This document shows, piece by piece, positions 1 through 7,414 of a stretch of DNA of 64,000 nt. Where the stretch lies: positions 1-64,000 of the forward strand of contig JALEHK010000024.1 in NCBI GenBank assembly GCA_022770625.1, given 5' to 3'. Every line of letters starts with the position of its first letter. Positions within the stretch are counted from its first letter, which is position 1. Position numbers and translations under genes: made by a program. This stretch comes from Oscillospiraceae bacterium. Its GTDB lineage: Bacteria > Bacillota > Clostridia > Oscillospirales > Ruminococcaceae. The notes under the pieces are model-generated. The model worked only from the letters and a program-made list of their open reading frames with translations. It was not told where the DNA came from and ran no database searches.

Positions 1-88
1 AATAAATAAAAGCACAGCCGATTCCGTGCCGCGGAGGTGCTGATAGGGAAGAAACGGCATGGGCAAATCAAAAAGGAGTGAACTTGTT

Positions 89-1393
89 ATGAAAAAAGCA
101 CTGAAAACAGTCTTTGCAGCAGTTCTGACCGGCGCGATGGCCATGTCGGCTTTCGCAGTCAACGCTTCGGCGGGTTGGTATGTCAACAACGACGGAAGCA
201 AGGTATGGTACAACGACGGGTACTATGATGGGTATTACTATGGTTCTTACGCTACGGTGACCGCCAACCAGTACAAGAATGGAACCATTACGGTTTCCGT
301 TCCTTCCGGCGCTACCGGCATCAGCTACAGCTGGACTGGTACCAATATTGCGAGCAGCAGCACATCGTCCACTACGATTTCCGCACAGGGCAACTATTCT
401 GCAACCTGCAACGTGACCTTTACCTACAAGATCGATAATAACAGAACCATTACCGAAACGGTTCCGATCACCATCAGCGGCTATGCGTACAGCACTCAGA
501 ATGACGCTAAGTATGCCGGTCAGGAAACCCAGACCGTTTACGGCAACGGAAGCTACTGGTATGATTACAACAACAATTATGCCTACGGCGATTACGTTTA
601 CATCAACGGCAAGTGGTATGACAAGGACGAGTGTGATTACAGATACGGCAACTGGTATCCGTATTACTATGCGACCGCGTATGACTACAATCCGAACTAC
701 TATAACGGCTACTACTACGGCAGCTATAAGAACGGGCTGGATGTAGACTGGGATACCGACACCTTCTACTACAACGGCAAGAAGCAGATCCCGACCGCGA
801 CCGTCACCATCGGCAGCCGCACGATCGAGCTGGACGTACGAGTTATTTCGGGCGACAAGGATTCGACCGACGTCGGTTCCTACCGCGTTTCCGCGTCCCT
901 TCCTTCCGGCTACCGCGGCGTCAAGCTTTCGAATTCCACCCTCCGCTATACCATCGAGGAGCCGCTCAAGCAGGGGCTTGTTTCTGAATCGGGAAGCACC
1001 TATTACTACCAGAACGGCAAGTATCAGACCGGCTGGGAGACGGTTGACGGCAATACCTACTACTTCGAGAAGGACGGCAAGGCCGCGACCGGATGGAAGT
1101 GGATGGACGGCGCATGGTACTATTTCGGCAACGACGGCGCGATGAGAACCGGCTGGGTCTCCACGAACGGCAAGACCTACTATGTCAACGAGTCGGGCAA
1201 GATGGTCTCGAACAAGTGGCAGAAGCTGGACGGATACTGGTACTTCTTCGATCAGGATGGCGCAATGGCCGAGTCCAAGTGGGTCAAGACCGGCAGCTAC
1301 TGGTATTACTGCGCGGGCGACGGCCGTATGGCAACCAACACCACCATCCCCGGCGGTTATTATGTCAACGCAAACGGCGTCTGGGTCAAATAA
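89..1393 (+). CDS. Secreted Tyr-rich protein with MBG-like domain and cell-wall-binding repeats
   Basis: 434 aa, probably exported and held non-covalently on the cell wall. The start at 89 is preceded by AAAGGAG at 72-78; an in-frame ATG at 59 has no such site. Residues 1-28 are a signal peptide (MKK, hydrophobic core, ASA cleavage site). About 45-135 is a Thr/Ser-rich Ig-like stretch and 145-230 is extremely rich in Tyr, Gly and Asn. About 232-300 resembles an MBG-type Ig-like domain (FYYNGKKQ near the start, VGSYRVSAS in the middle). From about 305 to the end there are roughly six ~20-residue repeats of the choline/glucan-binding type (GWxxxxGxxYYF, DGxMxTGW). No catalytic domain is visible, so it is probably an adhesin or surface-structure protein. 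Domain types are read from motifs; ligand and role are unknown. Confidence 0.8.
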   Translation: MKKALKTVFAAVLTGAMAMSAFAVNASAGWYVNNDGSKVWYNDGYYDGYYYGSYATVTANQYKNGTITVSVPSGATGISYSWTGTNIASSSTSSTTISAQGNYSATCNVTFTYKIDNNRTITETVPITISGYAYSTQNDAKYAGQETQTVYGNGSYWYDYNNNYAYGDYVYINGKWYDKDECDYRYGNWYPYYYATAYDYNPNYYNGYYYGSYKNGLDVDWDTDTFYYNGKKQIPTATVTIGSRTIELDVRVISGDKDSTDVGSYRVSASLPSGYRGVKLSNSTLRYTIEEPLKQGLVSESGSTYYYQNGKYQTGWETVDGNTYYFEKDGKAATGWKWMDGAWYYFGNDGAMRTGWVSTNGKTYYVNESGKMVSNKWQKLDGYWYFFDQDGAMAESKWVKTGSYWYYCAGDGRMATNTTIPGGYYVNANGVWVK

Positions 1394-1422
1394 TTTTTTG
1401 AACCCTTGACAAAGTGAGTTTT

Positions 1423-1466
1423 CCCCGCGCTCTCTGGGAATCCGGAGGGCGCGGGGTTTTATTTTT
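1423..1466 (+). terminator. Rho-independent terminator of the wall-repeat protein
   Basis: CCCCGCGC (1423-1430) pairs with GCGCGGGG (1449-1456), and adjoining CTC/GAG-rich bases extend the stem. A T-rich run follows at 1457-1466. It lies 30 bp after the stop codon. Confidence 0.85.
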
Positions 1467-1489
1467 ATCCATGTCCGCAGGAGGATGGC

Positions 1490-1518
1490 TTGCATTCCGA
1501 AACGATATGTGCTATACT
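1490..1518 (+). promoter_or_regulatory. Promoter of the transporter/nitrogenase-like operon
   Basis: TTGCAT (1490-1495) and TATACT (1513-1518) are separated by 17 bp, a good sigma-A pattern. Transcription should start near 1525, giving a 5' leader of about 225 nt before the first gene at 1750. Confidence 0.7.
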
Positions 1519-1524
1519 GGATAA

Positions 1525-1735
1525 CAGTTCGGGCGGGAAACCCGCACGGCTCCATTCTGACGCCGAAACAGAGCAGAACGCTCTCTTGAGGAAAAAGATG
1601 CGGACATAAAAGAAAAAACGGGATGACTTGACGCCGAAGGAGACTTCTGGGGCGGAAACGAGACCGGATTTGATGAACGGATTTATGTACGGCTGCATCT
1701 TCTGCGTTGGAAGGTGCAGCCGTTTTATTATTTGT
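1525..1735 (+). promoter_or_regulatory. Structured leader ending in a terminator-like hairpin; class not recognised
   Basis: This fills most of the 356 bp gap between 1394 and 1749. No ORF with a good ribosome binding site lies in it. A GCGGG-AAA-CCCGC hairpin is seen near 1532-1545, followed by purine-rich segments. Near the end, 1689-1702 pairs with 1710-1723 as a 14 bp stem with one G-T pair and a 7 nt loop, followed by TTTTATTATTT. That is an intrinsic terminator shape just upstream of the Shine-Dalgarno of the next gene (AAAGGAG, 1736-1742). A terminator between promoter and first gene suggests attenuation or a riboswitch. I could not match it to the conserved core of cobalamin, FMN, TPP, SAM, fluoride, ZTP, NiCo or Moco riboswitches from memory. 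Confidence 0.5.
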
Positions 1736-1749
1736 AAAGGAGATTTTTT

Positions 1750-2013
1750 ATGCAGAATCGAGTCGCCATTATCGGCATTATCGTTGAAAATCCCGCGTCG
1801 GTCGGGGAACTGAATGCGCTTTTACATGAATACGGCGGATATATCATCGGGCGGATGGGAATCCCGTACCGCGAAAAGAGTATGAGTATCATTTCGATCG
1901 CGATCGACGCGCCGCAGGACGTGATCTCGGCGCTCTCCGGACGGCTTGGGAGACTCCCCGGCGTACAGGCCAAGGCGGTCTATTCCTCCGCCGGAAAAGG
2001 AGAGAGTAAATGA
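1750..2013 (+). CDS. TM1266-family small putative regulator of iron-only hydrogenase systems
   Basis: 87 aa, ferredoxin-like ACT/NikR-C-type fold by family. It matches the TM1266 family, annotated as putative iron-only hydrogenase system regulator and usually found next to hydE/hydF/hydG. Visible family features are RVAIIGIIVE at the start, LNALLHEY, and the core IIGRMGIPYRE. There is no DNA-binding domain, so it probably senses or binds a ligand or partner. It is the first gene of the operon and ends in an ATGA overlap with the permease start at 2010. A paralogous domain is fused to the ABC ATPase two genes downstream (start 3038). Family assignment is firm from motifs; biochemical function is unknown for the family. 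Confidence 0.8.
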   Translation: MQNRVAIIGIIVENPASVGELNALLHEYGGYIIGRMGIPYREKSMSIISIAIDAPQDVISALSGRLGRLPGVQAKAVYSSAGKGESK

Positions 2014-3041
2014 AACGGGTGAGACTTCAGGGACGTCTCTCGACCGGATGGTGCGTGGGGCTGATCGTACTGCCGGTGGTCACGGCTTTTCTGGCGATCG
2101 GGATCGGACGGATCTGGATTTCGCCCGGCGAGATCGTTTCCTCGCTCAGAGGGCTGATCCGGGAGATCGAGACGGTGAGCGCGCAGACGAACATGGTGCT
2201 TTGGAAGATACGGCTTCCGCGGATTCTTCTCGCGGCACTCTGCGGAGCGGGACTTTCGGCGGCAGGATGTTCCTATCAGAGCCTTTTTGCCAATCCGCTG
2301 GCGACACCGGATACGCTCGGTGTTGCTTCGGGCGCATCGTTCGGCGCGGCGCTCGGGATCCTGATGGGACTGGGCTTAGGCGGAATCCAGCTGACCTCGC
2401 TTTTATTCGGTATCACGGCCGTTGCGCTGACCTGGCTTGCGGGTGCGGGTAAGGCCGGGAGTGGGAAAGGAATGAATACGATCGTCCTTTCCGGCATTAT
2501 GATCGGGTCGCTTTTTTCGGCGCTGGTGAGTCTGGTGAAGTTTACCGCCGATACCGAAAGCGAACTTCCGGCAATCACCTACTGGCTGATGGGAAGCCTT
2601 GATTCGGCAAACTTTAAGTCGCTCTCGCTCGGAGCGCCGCCGATCCTGATCGGGATCGTGGTGCTGATGCTGCTCCGGTGGCGGCTGAATCTCCTACCGC
2701 TCTCGGACGATGAGGCGAGAGCGTCCGGCGTCAACATCCGGGCGCTGAGGGGTGTGGTCATTCTCTGTGCGACGATGATGACCGCGTCCTGCGTCTCGAT
2801 GTGCGGGCAGGTCGGATGGGTCGGGCTTTTAGTGCCGCATATCTGCCGGATGAAATTCGGGAACAACCACCTCTCCCTTTTACCGGCGTCGGTCAGTCTG
2901 GGAGCGGTGTTCATGATTTTGGTCGATACGCTGGCCAGAAGCGTATCGTCGGTGGAAATTCCGGTCTCGATTCTGACGGCGATCATCGGCGCACCCTTTT
3001 TTATCCTTCTGATGCGGAAAAGCGGGGGGTGGTCGCTGTGA
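2010..3041 (+). CDS. FecCD/BtuC-type ABC transporter permease
   Basis: 343 aa, usual length for the FecCD family, with about nine to ten hydrophobic segments. It should form the membrane channel of a type II importer for iron chelates, haem, cobalamin or related metallo-compounds. Family signatures seen are WKIRLPRILLAALCGAGLSAAGC near residues 65-85, NPLATPDTLGVASGASFGA near 90-110, and GLLVPHICR near 270, the last in the region contacting the ATPase. The start at 2010 overlaps the preceding stop (ATGA) and has GGAGAG upstream. Its stop overlaps the GTG start of the ATPase. Substrate cannot be read from sequence; the neighbouring HydF and NifHDK-like genes point to an iron- or metallo-cofactor-related compound. 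Confidence 0.9.
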   Translation: MKRVRLQGRLSTGWCVGLIVLPVVTAFLAIGIGRIWISPGEIVSSLRGLIREIETVSAQTNMVLWKIRLPRILLAALCGAGLSAAGCSYQSLFANPLATPDTLGVASGASFGAALGILMGLGLGGIQLTSLLFGITAVALTWLAGAGKAGSGKGMNTIVLSGIMIGSLFSALVSLVKFTADTESELPAITYWLMGSLDSANFKSLSLGAPPILIGIVVLMLLRWRLNLLPLSDDEARASGVNIRALRGVVILCATMMTASCVSMCGQVGWVGLLVPHICRMKFGNNHLSLLPASVSLGAVFMILVDTLARSVSSVEIPVSILTAIIGAPFFILLMRKSGGWSL

Positions 3042-4099
3042 AGCTGACGGTAGAAAACGGGTGCTTCGGCTACAAAAAGGGCGAGGAGCTTTTGAAAAAT
3101 GTTTCGCTCGAAGCCGAGTCGGGAGAACTGGTCGCGATTTTAGGTCCCAACGGCGCCGGAAAGACAACGATGCTTCGGTGTATGATGGGGTTTCTCAAAT
3201 GGCGGTCGGGGCGGTCGGCAATCGATGGAACCGACATCCGTCAGATCCCGGCCAGAAAGCTCTGGAAGACGGTCGCTTATGTGCCGCAGGCCAAAAACGC
3301 TTCCTCCGCTTTTACAGCGGGGGAGATGGTGCTGCTCGGACGTTCGGGACGGCTGAACGCTTTTGCACAGCCGAAACAAGAGGATGTGGAAAAAGCGGAC
3401 GAGGTGATGGAACGGCTCGGGATCTTGAAACTCAAGGAAAAAAAGTGCTCGGAAATCAGCGGCGGCGAATTGCAGATGGTACTGATCGCGCGGGCGCTCG
3501 CCAGTCAGCCGCAGATCATGATCCTCGATGAACCGGAATCCAATCTCGACTTTAAGAATCAGCTGATTGTGCTCGAGACGTTATCGGGGCTTGCGGCGGA
3601 AGGAATGATCTGCCTTTTCAACACTCACTATCCTGCCCACGCGCTTCAGCGGGCGGGAAAGAGCTTTCTCCTCTGCAAGGACGGAACCAGCTTTTTCGGA
3701 CCGACCAGAGAGATCGTCACCGAGGAAACCATCCGGATGGCGTTCGGAGTCAACGCGGTCATCGGGGATGTTGAGACACCGGGGAATATTCTCAGAAGCG
3801 TCCTTCCGGTCAGCCTGATCGGGGAAAGCGACGCATCTCCGGTCAGCCGGAACGGAGAGGTTTCCCGGATCGCCGCCATGACCGTCCTTGTACGGGACTA
3901 TCGGATGGCGGAAAAGGTAAACGGGCTTTTGCATGAACACGCGGGGCTGGTTATCGGGCGGATGGGAATGCCCTACCGCAGGGGAGAAGAAACCGTGCAT
4001 ATCATCAATCTGGCGCTCGACGGGAGCGAACGGGAAATCTACGCGCTTTCGGACGCAGTCGGACTGCTTCCGGGCGTCAGTGTGAAAACAACCTTTTGA
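3038..4099 (+). CDS. ABC transporter ATPase fused to a C-terminal TM1266-like domain
   Basis: 353 aa. Start is GTG at 3038, overlapping the permease stop (GTGA), with a G-rich ribosome binding site in the permease end. Residues 1 to about 255 are a FecE/BtuD-type ATPase: Walker A GPNGAGKTT near 36-44, a Q-loop in VAYVPQ, signature SGGELQMVLIARA, Walker B IMILDEPESNLD, and a switch His in FNTHYPAH. About 276-353 is unrelated to ABC proteins but clearly similar to the small protein at 1750-2013 (MTVLVRDYRMAEKVNGLLHE, then VIGRMGMPYRRG). Family ATPases normally end near 260 residues, so this is a true fusion. It probably lets the TM1266-type ligand state control transport. The start change removes 79 upstream residues that lie over the permease. 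Confidence 0.9.
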   Translation: MKLTVENGCFGYKKGEELLKNVSLEAESGELVAILGPNGAGKTTMLRCMMGFLKWRSGRSAIDGTDIRQIPARKLWKTVAYVPQAKNASSAFTAGEMVLLGRSGRLNAFAQPKQEDVEKADEVMERLGILKLKEKKCSEISGGELQMVLIARALASQPQIMILDEPESNLDFKNQLIVLETLSGLAAEGMICLFNTHYPAHALQRAGKSFLLCKDGTSFFGPTREIVTEETIRMAFGVNAVIGDVETPGNILRSVLPVSLIGESDASPVSRNGEVSRIAAMTVLVRDYRMAEKVNGLLHEHAGLVIGRMGMPYRRGEETVHIINLALDGSEREIYALSDAVGLLPGVSVKTTF

Positions 4100-4129
4100 A
4101 CGGATAGACAAGAACAGATGAGGTGTCCT

Positions 4130-4915
4130 ATGATTAAGATCGCAATTTACGGAAAAGGCGGCATTGGAAAATCGACGACTGTTTCCAATATCGCGGCGGC
4201 TCTTGCGGAAAAAGGGCTGAAGGTCATGCAGATCGGGTGCGACCCGAAGGCTGATTCGACCTCCTGCCTGCATGGCGGCGGACGGATGAAAACGGTGCTC
4301 GACCTGACCCGTGAGCGGGGAGATGGGTTTACGCTGGAAGAGATGGTGAAGATCGGATACAAGGGAATCGTCTGTGTGGAAGCGGGCGGCCCTACGCCCG
4401 GACTCGGATGTGCGGGACGGGGGATCATCACGGCGCTTGAAAAGCTCGAAAAGAAGGGCGGATACGAAGTCTACGCGCCCGATGTTATTTTCTATGACGT
4501 GCTCGGAGACGTCGTATGCGGCGGATTCTCGACCCCGATGCGGGAAGGGTACGCCGACGCGGTTTTTGTCGTCACATCGGGTGAAAATATGGCGATCTAT
4601 GCCGCCGCGAACATCGCGACCGCTGTAGAAAACTTCCGCGACCGGGGATACGCTGAGCTTGGCGGAATGATCCTCAACCGCCGTGGAATCAAAAATGAAG
4701 AGGAAAAGGTTCAGGTGCTCTGTGACGATTTTCATACGGGGATCGTTGGGCGGCTGGATCGGAGCGAGCTTGTTCCGGAAGCGGAAGAACTGGGAAAGAC
4801 GGTCGTAGAAGCGTTTCCCGAAAGCGAGATGGCCGGAGAGTACCGCGCTTTAGCAGAAGCGGTACTGGACGCGGCTCAAAAAGCCAAAGAGAAAAAGGAG
4901 GGCGCGGTATGCTGA
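4130..4915 (+). CDS. NifH-like Fe-protein (nitrogenase-superfamily reductase)
   Basis: 261 aa, slightly shorter than true NifH. By family it is a dimeric ATP-dependent electron donor with one [4Fe-4S] cluster bridged between subunits. Features seen: P-loop GKGGIGKST (residues 8-16), GCDPKADST (36-44), cluster Cys94 in GLGCAGRG and Cys130 in VVCGGF, matching NifH Cys97 and Cys132. Arg of GRG, the residue ADP-ribosylated in some NifH, is kept. The start at 4130 has GAGGTG upstream; an ATG at 4118 would overlap that site. The stop overlaps the next start by 7 nt. Absence of nifB, nifE and nifN nearby and the degenerate partners argue against nitrogen fixation. BchL/CfbC-like behaviour is inferred; substrate is unknown. 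Confidence 0.92.
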   Translation: MIKIAIYGKGGIGKSTTVSNIAAALAEKGLKVMQIGCDPKADSTSCLHGGGRMKTVLDLTRERGDGFTLEEMVKIGYKGIVCVEAGGPTPGLGCAGRGIITALEKLEKKGGYEVYAPDVIFYDVLGDVVCGGFSTPMREGYADAVFVVTSGENMAIYAAANIATAVENFRDRGYAELGGMILNRRGIKNEEEKVQVLCDDFHTGIVGRLDRSELVPEAEELGKTVVEAFPESEMAGEYRALAEAVLDAAQKAKEKKEGAVC

Positions 4916-6240
4916 CGCGGCTTTCTCATGACCGGGGCGGGAGCGAAAAGACGCTTTCCGTTCGGATCGCGGACGCCAAGTTTCCGGCGCCTTTCTCCTC
5001 GGGGCTTGAATACTGTTCACCGGCGCGCGGAAGCTGGAACATCGCCCACACCGGAATGCTGGTTCCGGAAGCGCATGAGGTTTTTGTCTGTGCAGAAGGG
5101 TGTCTGCGGGGCGTTGTCCTGACAGCGGCGGAACAGGGAACGATCGATCGTTTTTCGATGATTACGGTCGAAGAGAATAATCTTCTGGACGGAGATATGG
5201 AGACGCTGATCGTGGACGGGATCGGCGATATCCTCAAAAAGCTCCCGTATCAGCCGAAAGCGATGCTTATTTATACCAGCTGTGTTCATCACTTTGCCGG
5301 GTGCGACTTAAAGCTCGTGTATAAACGGCTGAAAGAGCGGTACCCGGAAATCGATTTTGTGGACTGCTATATGAATCCGATCATGCGCAAAAGCGGGCTT
5401 ACCCCCGATCAGCTGATGAGAAGGGGAATGTACCGGCTGATCCGCCCGCGCGAAATCGATCCGAAGAGGGTCAACATCATCGGCAATGATTTCGCGACCG
5501 ATAAAGAAAGCGAACTTGTCCGACTGATCGGGAAGAATGGATACCGGCTGCGGGAGATCCAGGACTGTAAGACGTATGACGAGTATCAGGAGCTTGGGAG
5601 CGCCGCAATCAACGTCCTCTATAATCCGTCGGCGATCCCGGCGGGTGAGCAGATGCAGCAGCGGCTCGGCGGGAAGGCGGTTTATCTGACCAACTCGTTT
5701 GACTGCGGAGAGATCGAAGCGGTGCTTCACGGCCTTTCGGATGCGCTGGGCGTTCCGAGAGAGGATTATGCTCAGGAAAAAGAAGAATGTGAACAGGCGC
5801 TCGGGAAGCTGAAAGAGCTCCTCGGCGACACGCCGGCGGCTATTGACTATACCGTCCACTACCGTCCGCTTTCGCTTGCGAAAATGCTTCTGACTCATGG
5901 GATGGGTGTCCGCGCCGTCTTTCTCGATGGGATCAGCGGAGAGGAAAAAGAGGACTTTTTGTTTCTCCAGAAGGAGTTCCCCGACCTGCTGCTCTGTCCG
6001 ACGATCGCGCCCGGAATGCGATATATTCACGATGTGGACGAGCGGATTCTCGCAATCGGACAGAAGGCTGCCTATATTACCGGAAGTCGGCATTTTGTGA
6101 ACGTGGTCGAATGCGGGGGAATGTTCGGCTTTGAAGGGATCCTGCGGATGTGCAGGGAGATCGAGGACGCGTTCCTTCACGAAAAGGATATGAAAACCCT
6201 GATCCAGATCAAAGGGCTTGGAGGAGGATGCTGCTTATGA
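4909..6240 (+). CDS. NifD-like catalytic component, nitrogenase superfamily
   Basis: 443 aa, oxidoreductase/nitrogenase component 1 family. Cys36 (LEYCSPARG), Cys61 (FVCAEGC) and Cys125 (YTSCVHHF) have nearly the spacing of the NifD P-cluster ligands Cys62, Cys88 and Cys154. Cys65 and Cys132 are additional nearby candidates. I see no clear counterpart of the FeMo-cofactor Cys/His pair, though Cys266 and Cys402 lie in the second half. The C-terminus ends GLGGGCCL, with two adjacent Cys that are unusual for the family. It follows the NifH-like gene with a 7 nt overlap and overlaps the NifK-like gene by ATGA, so the three are translationally coupled and probably form one enzyme. Substrate unknown. 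Confidence 0.88.
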   Translation: MLTRLSHDRGGSEKTLSVRIADAKFPAPFSSGLEYCSPARGSWNIAHTGMLVPEAHEVFVCAEGCLRGVVLTAAEQGTIDRFSMITVEENNLLDGDMETLIVDGIGDILKKLPYQPKAMLIYTSCVHHFAGCDLKLVYKRLKERYPEIDFVDCYMNPIMRKSGLTPDQLMRRGMYRLIRPREIDPKRVNIIGNDFATDKESELVRLIGKNGYRLREIQDCKTYDEYQELGSAAINVLYNPSAIPAGEQMQQRLGGKAVYLTNSFDCGEIEAVLHGLSDALGVPREDYAQEKEECEQALGKLKELLGDTPAAIDYTVHYRPLSLAKMLLTHGMGVRAVFLDGISGEEKEDFLFLQKEFPDLLLCPTIAPGMRYIHDVDERILAIGQKAAYITGSRHFVNVVECGGMFGFEGILRMCREIEDAFLHEKDMKTLIQIKGLGGGCCL

Positions 6241-7361
6241 GACAGACGATCGGACGGCTCTCGATCTATTCGCCGGATACCTTCGGCATCGCGTCCGCAC
6301 TGTATGAACTGGGCGGAATGACGGTGATTCACGATGCTTCCGGCTGCAACTCGACCTATACGACCCATGACGAACCGCGCTGGTACGAGATGGACTCGAT
6401 GGTCTTTATCTCGGCTATCAGCGAGATGGAAGCGGTGATGGGGGACGACGGGAAACTGATTCGGGACGTTGTTTCGGCGGCCGGGGAGCTTCACCCGAAG
6501 TTTATCGCGATTGCCGGTACGCCGATCCCGATGATGACCGGATTTGATTTTAAGGCGGTCGCCGCTGTAATCGAAAAGAAAACCGGAATCCCGACCTTTG
6601 GTTTTGCGACCAACGGGATGGAGGATTATCTTCCGGGGGTATCGATGGCGCTTGAGGCGGTTGCGGAGCGGCTGACCCTTCCGGCTGAGGAAAAAGTCCG
6701 GGGTGGGGTCAATCTCCTGGGGCTTACGCCGCTCGACTTTCCGCTGGACGCGCCGGAAAAGATCAGAGCGCTTTTAGAGGAAAACGGGATGAAGGTGCTC
6801 TCCTCCTGGGCGATGGGTTCTTCGCTTGATGAAATTCGGGATCGATCCGCAAAGGCAGAGGTAAATCTTATCCTGTCTTACTCGGGGCTTGCGGCGGCGG
6901 AAAAACTCAAGGAAAAGTACGGGACGCCGTATGTGATCGGGGTTCCGATGGGAGAATTTTCCCAAGCGGTCATCCGGGCGCTCATGGAAAGCGCAGAGGA
7001 CGGCCAGAACCGGAACGCGCTTCCGGGAGCCGCCGAGGAGAGCGACACGGTCGTGATCGGCGAGAGCGTTGCGGCACTTTCACTCGCGGCGGCGCTCAAA
7101 AAGCCGGCTCGGGTCGTCTGTCCGTTTCCGGATGGTCACGGCATTCGTGATTGCGGCGCGGTTTTTGCACCGGACGAGGACAGTCTTGTGCAGGCGCTTA
7201 CGGGCGCCGAGACGGTCATCGCCGACCCGCTTTTCGCACCGGCGTTCCCGGAAGGAGCCAAGCTCATCCGCCTTCCGCACACTGCCTATTCCGGACGGCT
7301 TTACGACCGGGAGATGGGGGCAGATATTGAAAAAATTGTTCAACTGCTGGGAAAAGAATAA
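6237..7361 (+). CDS. NifK-like component, nitrogenase superfamily, reduced Cys set
   Basis: 374 aa from the ATG at 6237, which overlaps the NifD-like stop (ATGA) and follows GGAGGATG in that gene's end. The longer frame from 6150 would add 29 residues overlapping the upstream gene and is unlikely. The N-terminus (YSPDTFGIASALYELGG, then IHDASGCNSTY with Cys37) matches the start of component 1 beta-type subunits. Only Cys37, equivalent to NifK Cys95, is kept; the positions of NifK Cys70 and Cys153 have no Cys. Together with three Cys of the NifD-like partner this suggests a single [4Fe-4S] cluster at the subunit interface, as in BchNB, instead of an 8Fe P-cluster. That is inference. Family confident, function unknown. 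Confidence 0.85.
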   Translation: MRQTIGRLSIYSPDTFGIASALYELGGMTVIHDASGCNSTYTTHDEPRWYEMDSMVFISAISEMEAVMGDDGKLIRDVVSAAGELHPKFIAIAGTPIPMMTGFDFKAVAAVIEKKTGIPTFGFATNGMEDYLPGVSMALEAVAERLTLPAEEKVRGGVNLLGLTPLDFPLDAPEKIRALLEENGMKVLSSWAMGSSLDEIRDRSAKAEVNLILSYSGLAAAEKLKEKYGTPYVIGVPMGEFSQAVIRALMESAEDGQNRNALPGAAEESDTVVIGESVAALSLAAALKKPARVVCPFPDGHGIRDCGAVFAPDEDSLVQALTGAETVIADPLFAPAFPEGAKLIRLPHTAYSGRLYDREMGADIEKIVQLLGKE

Positions 7362-7414
7362 CACGCGCTTTTTAACAGCTTTCATTGCACCAAAATCAGA
7401 AAGGAAAAATACCC

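Noticed and set aside
68..1555. 495-codon minus-strand ORF opposite the wall-repeat protein
   Set aside because: Its Val/Ile-rich sequence is the complement of the Tyr/Asn repeats; it runs through the terminator and has no ribosome binding site.
1525..1735. Cobalamin or Moco riboswitch in the first operon leader
   Set aside because: The expected conserved cores (B12 box; Moco core segments) were not found by eye. Left as an unclassified leader.
4130..7361. Genuine nitrogen fixation (nifHDK)
   Set aside because: The NifK-like protein lacks two of three P-cluster Cys, no clear FeMo-cofactor ligands are seen, and nifB, nifE and nifN are not in the window.
4130..7361. CfbCD, BchLNB or MarHDK identity for the nitrogenase-like genes
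   Set aside because: No cobalt/nickel tetrapyrrole (cfbA/B/E), chlorophyll or marB-type genes are nearby, and the linkage to TM1266 and hydF differs. A phylogeny would be needed to exclude them fully.
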